DNA of 64,000 nucleotides, from positions 124,001-188,000 of the forward strand of contig NBAZ01000022.1 in assembly GCA_002794735.1 (NCBI GenBank), given 5' to 3'. A program made the position numbers and the translations under genes. Source of the stretch: Pyrrhoderma lamaoense. Taxonomy: Eukaryota; Basidiomycota; Agaricomycetes; Hymenochaetales; Hymenochaetaceae. A model generated the notes under the pieces. It ran no database searches. It was not told the origin of the DNA and worked only from the letters and a program-made list of their open reading frames with translations. This document shows positions 22,900-34,248 of the stretch, in pieces; within the stretch, counting starts at the first letter, position 1; each line of letters opens with the position of its first letter.

Positions 22900-24452
22900 A
22901 TGGTACAAATAACGGCCAAGGCATGTGCCCTTATAGGGTTAATTCTAAATGTCCTTACCAACATGGCCGGCGCAACCTCATACAGCTATTCAATGGAGTA
23001 CTCTGGGGAGACATTCTTCGATAGATGGTCATTCTTTGATCAAGGTCAGTTACGATAATCGTATTGCAAGCCTTGAACTTTTGGGCTCACGACTCTGCCA
23101 TCAGCTGATAACTTAACGCATGGAGACGCTCAGTATGTATCTCGAATATTATAATTCATTATAATTCCATGCTTGTTCCGGCTTCTAACTATCATCTACT
23201 ACAATCATCAAGATTTGTATCAATGTCTGATGCAAAGAAGGAGGGACTTATCGCTGTGAACGATGCAGGGCACGCAATCATGAGAGTGGATAATACGTCA
23301 ACGTTAAGCTTTGGAGATAAGAGACAATCAATCCGAATAACGTCCAAAGATAGATTCAAAGTAGGCAGTGTGTGGATTGCAGATTTTGTTCATGTTCCCT
23401 TTGGAGTAGGTTACGATTTAATTAAATTTTACCCTAATACGATGCTAATCTTTACTTTGATAGTGCTCTACTTGGCCTTCATTCTGGAGTGTGGCCCCGG
23501 ATTGGCCTTCCGGTGGGGAGATAGACACGTTCGAGGGAGTGAATGATGTCAAAAATAACCGCATGACATTACATACAGAGCCCGTGAGTATCGCCCAAAG
23601 TCGTCCGTGTATCAGACTTGTATGCTGAGTATAGAAAATATCAAGGGCTGTGAACAAGTCAATGCCACGCAGACCAGTACATTAGTCAACTCAACCGATT
23701 GTAATTATCTCCTCGACGGAAATCAGGGCTGTGTTACATCGGACCCTGATGTCTCATCGTACGGCGAAGCGTTTGCAGCTGCTGGGGGAGGACTCTATAT
23801 CACAGAATTCGCTGAGTCAGGAATCTCGTAAGTGGATGAGTACTAGATTACATCTTACTAGTGTACTAATCAAACCGATGAATGGTCACAAGAATATGGT
23901 TCTTTAATGTAAAGTGTTAATGATTTATTTCTATATCAGCTAACTGACAACCCTACTTCAGAGATCATCAATACCTTCTACTATCGCAGTAGATAATATC
24001 ACAAACTTTGATACGAAGGACTTCGGAATACCAGTAGCTAATTGGCCTGATACGGGATGTGACATCAACACATTCTTCAAGCCCCAGAATCTCTTATTCG
24101 ACATAACCCTTTGCGGTGATCTGTAAGTTACTCCTCTGAACGTTCCTAGGTAGGTTGTGATCATTATGCTTAATCATGCTAACATATTACTAGTGCTGGT
24201 CTATCTTCTGTGTTCGCAGAGACGTGCCCTGGAGATTGTTATATCGATTGGGTGACCGGTCCATCGTCAAATTACGACAATGCATACTTTGAAGTCCGGA
24301 GTGTCAAAATATACGGATCAGGACCTATAACGGCTAGTAATGTCATCAAAGCGAATGGATCACAGTCCCTAAAGATGGGAAGAAAGAAATCAGAATGGGG
24401 AGTACTTCTTGTTCTTGGGCTTTGTATTCTTGGTTGGATTTTCCTACTTTAG
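22900..24452 (+). CDS. GH16 family beta-glucanase, secreted and probably GPI-anchored
   Basis: Extracellular glycoside hydrolase of family 16 acting on beta-1,3(1,4)-glucans, for wall remodelling or glucan degradation. The first ATG in frame is at 22900 ([19 protein letters not shown]), a signal peptide cleaved near AGA-TSY. Conserved order: [59 protein letters not shown] and then the catalytic core EIDTFEG (nucleophile Glu, assisting Asp, acid/base Glu) at about 23517-23537. Later blocks: [33 protein letters not shown] and [12 protein letters not shown]. Seven short introns. The C terminus has a hydrophobic run [16 protein letters not shown] after a basic patch, typical of a GPI-attachment signal or a membrane tail. 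Frame intact to TAG 24450-24452. Confidence 0.9.
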
Positions 24453-24797
24453 TAGCTTTTCTTCTTCTTTAGACGTAAACAATGATAATTTGGGAGTAGA
24501 TCTGTGTTTGTTTTGTTTCTTCGTCAGATGTTAGAGAATACTCTCAATAACTCCTGGTAGACACATCATTGATTCCCAAACTCCAACCACATTATGATTA
24601 TGCCTGGTAAAACCTATCAATTGAGCAAATATATACACAAAATCCTGGGCTACATTTACATGCTTTATACACAAAAAATGGAGTAAGGAGTAATTCAGAT
24701 TCGAATCTCATAAACGAAACATAGCGCATAATCTCAATTTGTGCACTAAAATATTATATAAAGGCCAACAGTAAGAGAGAGATTAATAAATAGGGAA
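24453..24797. other. Convergent 3' flanks, no gene seen
   Basis: Short spacer between the ends of two convergent genes, very AT-rich toward 24,790. Probably only 3' untranslated and termination sequence. Confidence 0.4.
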
Positions 24798-26686
24798 TCA
24801 ACCAAGGTGACGATTCATTAAGGAATCTACGTTTTTGTGGCGCCGATCTATCGGTTTCTTGACGATGCATTCAAAAATTGGTACGCTCGAACGTAACCAA
24901 GGGAGGGCATCAGTGCTAATCGACCTGCATTCGTTAAGAATAAGCTCCTCAATTGGTAAAGGTGTGGGAGAATTTGAAGCAGGTTTGGCCATCGTGCCCC
25001 GATTTTCAATGTTGTATGGATGCGATGGACCGAGAGGTAGATGCGCTTTAACGAGTCTTAAAATCGTGCTGGTCTTGAGTTCTTCGCATTTAGTCAAGTC
25101 CACATATTGCAACAAGGGGCAAAAAACTGAGTTGCCCTTAGCGGATCCATCCCTCCCTGTCCTCAGAGCGGTAACAATTGTGTTTATGTCACCTTCTCCT
25201 GTAAATTTACAATGTGATATCTCAAAGTAACGAAGTCTAGGGGATTTGAAAACAAGCTCCAGCATCGACTCCACGGGAACGGCAGCGCAACGACTGATTG
25301 TGATTTCCACGAACCCCGATGTAGGTTGTTCTCTGCTGGCCAGATTTTTGATGTCTACATCACGCGCATAGGAAAGAGATATATCTTCAAGTACCGGAGA
25401 TTGGAGCCAATGAAGAAGATCTCCAGCTAACAGCTGTTCAGAATTTATCTTTAGGCGTCGTAGATGTTTGAGCTCAATTGTGGATTGTATACGGGTACTA
25501 CTAGATTCAGTTCCTTGAATATCAATCAGATCCAGGTTCTCAAGACCAGGATTGAGCATTATGCAATCAAGGACATAGGGCATCGGTAAGGACCCATATA
25601 GTTTGAGGGAAGTTAACGAAGTACATGATTTTATAAATTTCCAGGGCAGAGCAAGGGAGCCCGATTGGAAAGTAAGCGACTTCAAGTGAGATGTATCCAT
25701 ATTCTCAATGCCAGTCCAGAATTTGTTATTTGAGCGAATGCGAGCGCTAACCTGAACGGCAAAAGTAGTGAGGGATAATTCCTTGATGGCTTTCAAGGGA
25801 AACGTTTGACTGAAACTTGGCTTATCGACGTAAAATGCCAGGTGAAGATCCTTAATGAACGACCAGAAATCACTTGAAGATTTCTTGAGTGGGTTTTGGG
25901 TTGATCTGAGTCCAGCATTATTGCCAAGTTCAAGACGTGAAAAGAGGCCATTGGAACGAGAAAGCCATGCATCAATTCTCCTTTGCGGGTCAAGTTACTT
26001 AAATAGAATGTTCTCCAAAATGAAGGTGTCTCATTTATAATCGATAGCCAACCATGACAGACGAGACAGAAAACTCGTAACTGGTTTGCATACTGGGGAC
26101 CTACCCATCCATCCACTACCTCTATCTCCAAGGCATATTCAAAAATCTGATTTGCAAGTTCAAGAGGAAGTTTCTCGAAATAGTTTGGTTGCGATTGTAG
26201 AGCCTGTAAAGCGGTGAGCTTGATTTTTTCAAGCTCTGTACGCTCAGCCGCGCTGATGCGCTTTAGTCGACTAAGAGCAAGTTTCGCAGAGTTAAAAGAG
26301 GCTTTCACATAGTGAAAGTTATACAGAAGGCGGGAGCAGAGAATCTGACCCTTAATGAAAATGAAGATGTCCACAGTTATTGCTTATACGGTAAAGATTA
26401 ACAGTTGTCGTATTTACCTGCGGAGATTTCGGTTTGAGCTTGATTATTTGTTTTATGTCTTCATAAGCAGAAGAGAAGTCACCAAGCTTCTCGTAAGCTT
26501 CTGCTCTGCGACTGTAGAGTTCAGTATCCTTTTTACTGCTCGTTATTGCCTATCAAATATATGTTAATCGGGACTGTATGAAAAAATAAAAGTGCAACTA
26601 ACTTTCGTAAATCGAGTTACCGCTTCTTTATAATCACCTTGTTGAAACAATGTATTGCCACAGCTAACATCATCATCTAGTTCCAT
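24798..26686 (-). CDS. TPR/F-box/LRR protein (Dia2/Pof3-like architecture), one frameshift
   Basis: Probable substrate receptor of an SCF ubiquitin ligase. ATG at 26686 (MELDDDVSCGNTLFQQGDYK) starts TPR-like helices across three exons (DYKEAVTRFTK, LYSRRAEAYEKLGDFSSAYE). The F-box follows: YFEKLPLELANQIFEYALEIE, then VFCLVCHGWLSIINETPSFWRTF. After it come about nine LRR units such as SLTSLKLYGSLPMPYVLDC and LRYFEISHCKFTGEGD. The end is HLG, TGA at 24800-24798. The reading frame breaks near 25,978-25,990: from RIDAWLSRSNGLFSRLELG onward, the family sequence continues one base out of phase. One lost base would account for it, and the rest is intact, so the gene may well be functional with a sequencing error. 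It lies about 180 bases outside the left arm of the inverted duplication. Confidence 0.8.
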
Positions 26687-26865
26687 AGTTTCAGAAGCGT
26701 GAAGGTACCAGAGGAACAGATGGGGTGATGAACGTCTTAAGTCACAAGAAATTGAAAGATCACTCGAATTACAACAAAAGAGATGAATCACGTGGATTAA
26801 TCCAAAATGCGGACAAGAGCGGTTGAATATTTACGTGATGCATCACATAACGAAAAACAATAACT
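26687..26865. other. Spacer to the left-arm boundary
   Basis: Upstream region of the TPR/F-box/LRR gene, up to the point where sequence shared with the right arm begins. No element recognised. Confidence 0.4.
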
Positions 26866-27509
26866 ACCATATGCTGTGTACGCGTGTAATGGACTAAAAT
26901 CCGGCCAAATACATATGACTATTATGAGTGTGCTAAATATCGTTTTCGTTGAGCATTGAAAGCAGGATCAAGAAATGTCTGCAAAAATAATAAGTGCTAG
27001 CAATAATTTACTACTATCAAACAAAATCATGATTCCCTACTTACTTAACCTTTTACCGAGCTTATAATTTCTCAACTCAGAATGCATTATGTTTTTTGTA
27101 TTTCACGCTCAGCATCATATCACATCTTGAGATGAAGATTAGGACTTTGAAGTGTGTTAGGGGAATAATATGAAATGATCGTAGCCCTCCTTATTTCATG
27201 CTTGAATCCTATATATCAAAAAAGAAGATACAACAGAAGTTTTCACTGAAAGATGCTAGTATGCTGCAGTAGGATTAAAGGGAAAGCGTACGTATACAAA
27301 CATTCAAAGAAGCATACCGGGCTTGTTGAATACACAGTCTGAGCTTGTTATTTTTCTATATTGCATAATCAAGATTTATGAAATTACAAAATAGCATAAG
27401 AAGAAAATTTGTGTATGATATATGATCAGATGAGAAGAGATGTGTTAGCGACCTCAGTGAGCCATTATGGGTATGATAGCTCGTATAAGCTGGTTCATTT
27501 TGGTCCACT
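26866..27509. other. Duplicated 3' flank of the left-arm F-box gene
   Basis: No open frame or RNA gene seen. Corresponds to about 56,820-57,393 on the other arm, for example the shared stretch cttttaatgtttgtatacgtacgct and its reverse complement here near 27,290-27,315. Confidence 0.55.
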
Positions 27510-28877
27510 TTACTTGGTTAATCGTCTCCGTTTATTCTGTCTGCTAGTGTATGATTGAGGAGTAATTGGCCCAAGATACCCAGAGATATACACTTCAAAG
27601 ACTGGTTTGTAGATCTTTATCAGGTCGCAAATTTGGTTCCTCACCTCATTCACATAAAATCTGTGCTCAGTGTCAGGCAGAAGAACCAGTCCTTGTAGCA
27701 TAGGACAAAGCGACACTCTCTCATTCTCTTCGTCACTTGTACTCATCAGAGCCCTGATTATTGCGTGACAATAGTGAGCAAGATGATTGCCTCCCAATTT
27801 TAATCGTCGGAGTTTGGTATATTCACGAAGTAACCTCATTGTTGATTCCATAGAAAATACTTCGAAAGACAACGAAAGGTCCTCGAGACTCTGTGATAGA
27901 GTCTTTTGTTCAAGTAGGTAACAAATATCCTCATCACGCACACCCTTAAGGCGAAGATCAAGCATCGACTCTCCAAACTTGATTTTAACCAAAAACTTCA
28001 CCATTCGTGCATGACGAGAGCAATCCACATCCAGCATTTGCAATTTAAGAAGTTGTACAGTATGTGGAGTTTCCTCATAACTTGTGACGGCGTTTTTGGA
28101 AGCAACTATTTCGTTCAGAGAAAGACATTCCAAATTTGGGTGCAATTTAGGAAGTTGACTACGTCGCGTATCGGCAGTCTCCCTCCAGATGAAGAGAGGT
28201 TAGCTGAGAACATGTCTTGATGAAACTGAAAGGCATCCTATCACCCAGTGTTCGGATCTCTAGATAAGTGAGACGGGAAGCATCAATGCACTCCTCAATA
28301 TCCTTCCGAAAACTATCTTCTCCGCCTGATTTGTAGTATTTCAGCTCCAAAGTGACGGGAGCCAGCTTATTATTTTGCATCGGATCCATGATCTTTTTAA
28401 ATCTGCTGAACTTTTCTCCACAGAGCAGAATTAGGTTGTTGATGTTTGTCCCGTGATTCTTCATGATACTCTCTATCTTTTCGGTGTTCATGGGAATATC
28501 CGCGACACATAAGCAACCAACCGTCTTCATGTGGAATATCGGTCCAGAGTAACTGACGATACTACGGATAATACTCGACCAATTCCTGCAAACGAGTTCG
28601 AGTTTATTTATCCTCTTAGTAAACTCGAGAATTCCTGTTTTGTGCAATGGACCCATGGGAAGGCACGTTCGCTCTATGACTACCAATAGAATATCGGATA
28701 TGATCTCAGGAGGAAGTTTATTAAAATAGTCCGTCTGTGGTTTTGCCTTATAACAATAGAACGTCAGGTGGTAACATACAGAGAGATATTGTCACTTTGA
28801 ACTAACCTTCTTGACGGGCTGTTCTCTTTCTGGAAACTGAGAGAAGAGTAGATTCTTTTGGATTTACCCTTGGTCAT
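27510..28877 (-). pseudogene. F-box/LRR gene, left-arm copy, frame broken
   Basis: Counterpart of the gene at 55,398-56,809. ATG at 28877 (MTKGKSKRIYSSLSFQKENS), a first intron ending ttataag, then the F-box: DYFNKLPPEIISDILLVVIE. LRR-like units follow (SFIKTCSQLTSLHLEG; LRRLKLGGNHLAHYC). The end is NKRRRLTK, stop at 27510. No TPR part is seen, unlike the 24.8 kb and 59.4 kb members. Compared with the right arm, one base is missing near 28,188-28,193 (CTTCATCTGGAGG against CTTCTTCTTGGAGG) and another near 28,138-28,142. Between them the frame reads into TAG at 28,161-28,159. If both losses are real the product would be truncated to roughly the F-box and two repeats. Confidence 0.75.
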
Positions 28878-31423
28878 GGTATTAGTTTGTGTGAGCTGCA
28901 GAGATACGAGTGATGGGTGGTAGGTAGCTGAAGAGGGTCGGTGGTCAATAATTTATATTTGACTGTGCAGCGTGGGGAAATAGTTATGTCATAAGGCCAC
29001 CACATATCATTCGTATTATTTAACAATAAGCACCATCTGTTTGTTGTATTCTTTCATGCTTGATCTTGAGGAAACACTCGCTTATGTACTATTGTCTATC
29101 GTCCTTTCGTATACCCACCTATATTTCATGGAAAATTTATCAGCGATCTCGTCACTCTGCACAGAATCCATCCACTGCCAACTGTATACTATCTATCAGA
29201 CTAAGGAAGTTGATACTGGGTAATAACTAAGTCACGGTTTCATAGATATCACAGTTATGAGCCCGGTAGGAGTACATAAGCAACAGGTACTGCCAAAGGA
29301 CTCTAAGCATGCTGAGTGATCAGAGTAAGTGTAGAGTTATATGCGCCTCTCTCTGTTTGTTCTTATCACTCGCATACAAACGTTAGATAAGTGCTATTTA
29401 ATCTACGCTGGTTGCCTTCATACTGATACTAAGGGCTATATCAGTTCAAGAGATTGAAGAATATATTAGGCATGCTTGATATATATTGTCAGATTCTACT
29501 CGGCTGATCTGGTATCTGATTTCTGAGAAAAAGAAAAGGCGTCACATATCGTCCCACATTGTGTATAGTAGTCACTTAATAATATCACACTGATAATTAC
29601 ACCGAGTATTATAGTATAGTAACTGCAATGAGGTGATTATGTACAGAACTGCTTTATACTATGAAGTGGATAATATCCTTATAGTGAGTTCGTGCGTCAT
29701 GACATTAAAGTCTCTTCAGAACATTTTCCCAATTATCATGATTGTACCACTCTACAAGAAGCATATCGGACCTCTGAGTCAAAAGTGAGACAAAAGCTCG
29801 CGTTTTGGACAGCGCAAGGGCTTCGTTAGCATACCTTTGAGGCCCAAATCTAAAATGGAATGGATGCAGCCATGTCTATGACGGCCAGATCTTGACACTA
29901 TTTTCGGGTTGCTATTATTTGAAATTAGCCAGTGGTCGAGCCATTCTGGATCTAAGGAGAGGCGATATTTAACTTGGATCCCTGTGCACTACATATGAAG
30001 GTGTGTTCTTTCCGGAATAAAGCTAAAGAGTAACAAAATTTGAAACGCATTAGTGCTACGGTGACGAAGAGATAATAGTGAGACAAACTTCTCTCCCTTC
30101 TATCAACCACCTGCTCCCGCTTCAAGGAGCACCCTTCAAGAGTGTCGTAAATCCGTTTCTGAGTATTCTTATATAAGAAATAGATTAGCTCAGGATATCA
30201 GAAACAGAGCAGACATAAAATAGTTCAAAATAGGCAATTTTGCAAGTTCCAAAGAATCGGATGTATTTGCCTTCATTTGGTGGGACGTTGGTATAAAACT
30301 TTTCTTAGACTCTCATATTCTTTGGGATTTCTAATAAGGAGATAAAACAAAGAACTCGGTGCGATGGAAATAGTACCCTGACCGGCGATGAATGCAAAGA
30401 CCATTACCCATCAGATTATGTAGCATATAAGCTGGCATCAACTCCGCGATGTCGGGATGTACTCTTTGTTATCGACGAGAATCTGTCAAGTAATGTTAAA
30501 TGTTGCACGGTAATTGTTGTATGAGATAAATGAGTATGATCAATATATTCACAACAAAAGTTCGTTGATAATAGCCCATACTCCTTGGTTATCTTCAACA
30601 TCTCCCATAAGCTCAGATCCGCCTCAAAGCTGGAATGGATTGAATACATACTACGAGTCAGAGTATTGTGGCCGGCTGACCGTGGATAAACCTCACGTCA
30701 TTTAGCACACTGAAAGCATACCCTGTAAATTCTTTTTTGGCTGAGCCAGGCATGGGAAACGCTGTTATGAGGAGACGACTCATAGTAAAGAGAGTAGAGG
30801 TTTTACCGTCGTCTGTCCGGAGAGTGGGCCATTCGAATATTATGTTACTTCTGAGACTCATTGCAATGCACGCTTCGGATGAGCTCTTTATATTTTTTAA
30901 CTGCGGGTGAGTTAGATGCGTTCGTCTAGCATATGGTCCTGTGGACCTCGGGTAGCGAGTACACTGCGAGCTTTGCATACCACAATATCGACTCAAAATA
31001 AGGTTAGAAAGGTTACAAAGGCAGAAGCTACTCTTATTATCTAGCAACAGGCATTTCTCACAGTCCGTGTCAATAGTTTACGAAGGCCGCTCATTTCCTG
31101 TCACTTTAACTTGTGCGAGATGTTCGCAAGGAAAAAGAAAGAGGCTCTATAGGGTATAAACAATAAAACAGCCATACTCATCGAGACAGACTATTGTCGT
31201 GCTGTAGTATAATAAGTATAATACTTACTAAGTATTGTAAAAACCGAATAAGTAACACGCGAGCGTAACATTTTTATATCAGATCAATTGTCAGCAAATG
31301 CAGATCACTGAGCTCATATTCATACACTCATCATCCTCGACATCCTCCACCTCAAAACATGTAAGTAAATCTGAAAATTATAAAATACACTCAGTCCTCA
31401 TCGTCTCTCCCACCGCTAGAAGA
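28878..31423. other. Duplicated intergenic region between divergent F-box and RBM25 genes
   Basis: About 2.5 kb shared with 52,747-55,397 on the other arm. Open frames exist on both arms (for example 29,041-29,223 here and a related one ending near 55,046), but the reading frames do not survive in parallel, so I do not call genes. It must contain both divergent promoters, far more than two fungal promoters need. Poly-T/AT-rich patches lie near 30,230-30,310. No tRNA or known RNA was recognised. Confidence 0.5.
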
Positions 31424-33578
31424 ATGCAATATCCGGGAATGAATGTCAACCGGCCTGGTCTCGGTCTACGTCCGCAAATGCCCTCTTACGGTCAAGGTCC
31501 ATCAATGATGACTCTAGCTCAAAGACAGGCTCAAATGTCTCGCCCACCTCCACCTCCAGAGACTACCGTCTTCGTTGGTTCGATCTCTGGTGGTATCACA
31601 GACGCATTCCTCACACAGCTCCTCAGTGTCAGTACTCCCATCCTTTTCATTCCTTTCGTAGCCTTTCATTGTCTTTCATGAACTGACCCAATACTTCACA
31701 CATAGGCCTGTGGCTCACTAAAACAACTCAAACGACTCTTGACACCCGCCAATAAGCCACAAGGATTCGGATTCGCAACATTCGAAGACCCTGAGAGCGC
31801 AAGGCGTGCAATCAAACTCCTGGATGGGGTAGAGCTTCCTGGAATGGATGGGGCGGAAGACAAGAAACTACTGGTCCGTCGTGTACATTCTATCTGTTCA
31901 ATATGATTTACGTCGCTCACCTTTTATAGCTGCGGACGGACGAAGACACGAAGGCGAAGATGAATAGCTACTTCTCGACTCGATTTCAGACTGATGTCGG
32001 TCTCTGTCCCTTCTATCCATGTTTTTCTTATACTAACAGGATTGATAGACTCAGGCGGAAGATGCGATAGTAGCAAAAGCGAAGGAGCAGATCAACAAAC
32101 TGCTAGAAGACATCAAAAAGGAGCATGCTGAGGCGACAAGCGGGGGCAAGATTGTACCTGCGACGGTCGCAGTACCTCCTCATCTGCATGACCTGCAGGA
32201 GGCAGACCTACCTGAGACACAGCGAGTACTGGTGATGTCTGAGATTCAGCTGTTCCGGGAGCGGTCTGCAAAGCGGGAGCAACAGAAGATGAAGGAGCTC
32301 CCAAAGATAACATTGTCGACCGGACCGCGTCAGAGAGAATGGGGAAAATCACAAAGACAGGGGAGTCCCGCTGACTCAGTATACAATAAGCCTGTTGGAT
32401 TCGTGAAAGAGGGTGGTAGTGGTAGTGGTGGTGGTGGGTCTAGTGATGGAGTTCAGAAGACAGATCTGGAGTTGGAGGAAGAGAGGAAGGAAGCACGGAG
32501 ACGAGATGAAATGAATTCATTCCGAGATGTGAGTAAGCTGGTCACTATTCCTGTCTGACAATACTGACCAATGAACAGCGGGAACGACGATATGAGCCTC
32601 GTGAGCGAGCGCGGATCAGTGCAATGGAACGACTACTTGCACGACAGCGGGCAGTGAGAGAGGCAGAGGAACAAGACAGGAGGGAGATGAAATCTCGGTT
32701 GCATGTTTGGGACGATGACGAGAGTGACGAGATGTTCTACGTCGACCGTGCGAGGTGGAGAGCACAGAGGAGTAGGCGACTAGCGATTGAGGAGGCAGAG
32801 GATGAGAAATCGCGGATATACGAAGAACGGGAAGCAGAGAATCTTCGTCGGGAATCGGAAGCATTCCTTGCACGGCAGATGGATGAGCTGCAGGCACTTG
32901 CGGATGAGCAGCGGAAGGCAGGAATGTTATTAGACGACGGAGCACCTGTTCGTCTGAATATGTCTCTGCAGCCGCAGCAGGGTGGTGGTGAAGGGAAGCA
33001 CGGACCGAGTGCTGCTGCAGCTGCATTTGCTGCTCAGGACGAGGAAGAGGAAGGAATCAAGAGACGTCGTGCACCACTTGTGAAACTAGATTTCAGTGCG
33101 GCTGAAGGAGAGAAAGCACGAGAACGTCTTGAGAAGATCCGTGGATCGATTCCGAATGATAAGGAAACACTTTTCCGAAGCAAAGTTCGTTGGGATGGAT
33201 TGACGGATGTGAGTTTATGTGACGGCTTCTTAGTATGATTTTGGAGGATGGCTAACTCGGATTCAGCAATTGATTGACAGGAAGCTTGAGCCACTGGTGA
33301 AGCGGCTGATGGAGAAATATCTTGGAGAGCTTGAAGATGATGACCTGGTTCTGTTCAGTATGGAACACTTGAAGGATCATAAAGGACCGCAGAAGCTTGT
33401 TGAAGGACTTGAGCCGGTATGTTATATAATGATTTATGGAGTGTGATTATTCTGACGCGGTGTGCAGGTACTGGAGGAGGAAGCTTGTGAACTTGTTATT
33501 TCGTTATGGCGTCAAGTCATATTCGAGAGTATCGCATATGGGGAAGGATTGAATACGGAGAAGATGATGGTGGACTAG
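31424..33578 (+). CDS. RBM25-like splicing factor (RRM + PWI), left copy
   Basis: Nuclear RNA-binding protein acting in pre-mRNA splicing with U1-associated factors. ATG at 31424 (MQYPGMNVNRPGLGLRPQMP) starts a Pro-rich N terminus, then an RRM: RNP2 TVFVGSISGG and RNP1 GFGFATFEDPESARRAIKLL. The long middle part is charged and helical (RDEMNSFRDRERRYEPRERA; REAEEQDRREMKSRLHVWDD), as in human RBM25. The C-terminal PWI domain runs from QLIDRKLEPLVKRLMEKYLG through SMEHLKDHKGPQKLVEGLEP to LVISLWRQVIFESIAYGEG, stop TAG 33576-33578. There are seven exons with standard GT-AG introns. Open throughout, so this is the intact copy of the duplicated pair. A glycine/serine tract (about 32,410-32,445) differs slightly from the right copy. 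Confidence 0.9.
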
Positions 33579-34248
33579 GTGCGTTCCTGTTTGGAACAAA
33601 GGTTCTTGACTATTTCAGAAGAAGTTATGATGGTGTTGGGCGTGAAGGGTATATATTCCATTGCAAAAAATGGGTGTCGAGAAGCGTCGTGAGTTTACTC
33701 CCGATAATGACTGAATACGAACCCATCAATAATTTGTCTATCTCCACTTTTTCTTCACGAACCACTTATAACCATGTTAGACAATGCTGTTCTTTAGTAT
33801 CAGCGGCTGTAACTGCTAAGTAACCCAGTTCTCTAATATTTAATTCCATATTGATGTTGTATACTTCTAATTTTTACTTTCTCCCCTGGTGAGTGTTGTC
33901 AGTACCTCTTACAACTCTTGAATTATGTATCTACATGTAATCAATCATTCAATTATCATAATGATAATTATCTTGGATCCCGGCCACATTGCGCAGTCTT
34001 ATGACTTTGTATGTGCACTGTATCTACTGACCTCTAATGAAAGAGGCTTATAAAATTTTAAGAGATTATGTCAAGAATTGTTAATAAATCCCCTTAATTT
34101 AAGACATACCGCCAAGGATGTTGCTTATCTTCCGTTGTACCTAGATTAGTAGATATTCCCGTTTCTTATCTTATCGTGAGAAGGATAACGTGCCCATATA
34201 TATATCAAATTGTTTCAAATATTCGGCTTAACATACACAATCACAAAG
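33579..34248. other. Intergenic, inner edge of the left arm
   Basis: Similarity to the other arm ends at 33,610. The remainder is AT-rich spacer with no recognisable gene and holds the oxygenase promoter at its right end. Confidence 0.45.
34190..34207 (+). promoter_or_regulatory. TATA-like element of the oxygenase gene
   Basis: Run of alternating TATATATA (cccatatatatatcaaat) about 45-55 bases before the ATG at 34249. Confidence 0.35.

Larger units (their letters stand above)
26866..33610 (+). repeat. Left arm of a large inverted duplication
   Basis: This segment of about 6.7 kb reappears in reverse complement at 50,566-57,393. The outer edge is where aactaccatatgctg begins matching, at about 26,866 (right arm about 57,393). 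The inner edge is ggttcttgac at 33,601-33,610, matched by gtcaagaacc at 50,566-50,575. The matching covers an F-box/LRR gene, about 2.5 kb of non-coding DNA and an RBM25-type gene with all its introns, so it is a DNA-level segmental duplication and not a retrocopy. Exons of the RBM25 gene are nearly identical between arms. Intergenic parts and the F-box gene have diverged by many substitutions and small indels. Edges were found by eye and may be off by tens of bases. Confidence 0.9.

Noticed and set aside
29041..29223. Open frame whose first 30 residues are similar in both arms (LDLEETLAYVL)
   Set aside because: The frames part soon afterwards, the similarity is just shared DNA, and no splice sites or family support exist.
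30658..31047. 129-residue minus-strand open frame between the F-box gene and RBM25
   Set aside because: The corresponding stretch of the other arm does not keep the same frame, and no domain is recognisable.
32616..33026. Long antisense open frame opposite the RBM25 charged region, also present opposite the right copy (51,149-51,556)
   Set aside because: It mirrors the biased codons of the Arg/Glu-rich sense frame and is shared only because the segment is duplicated.
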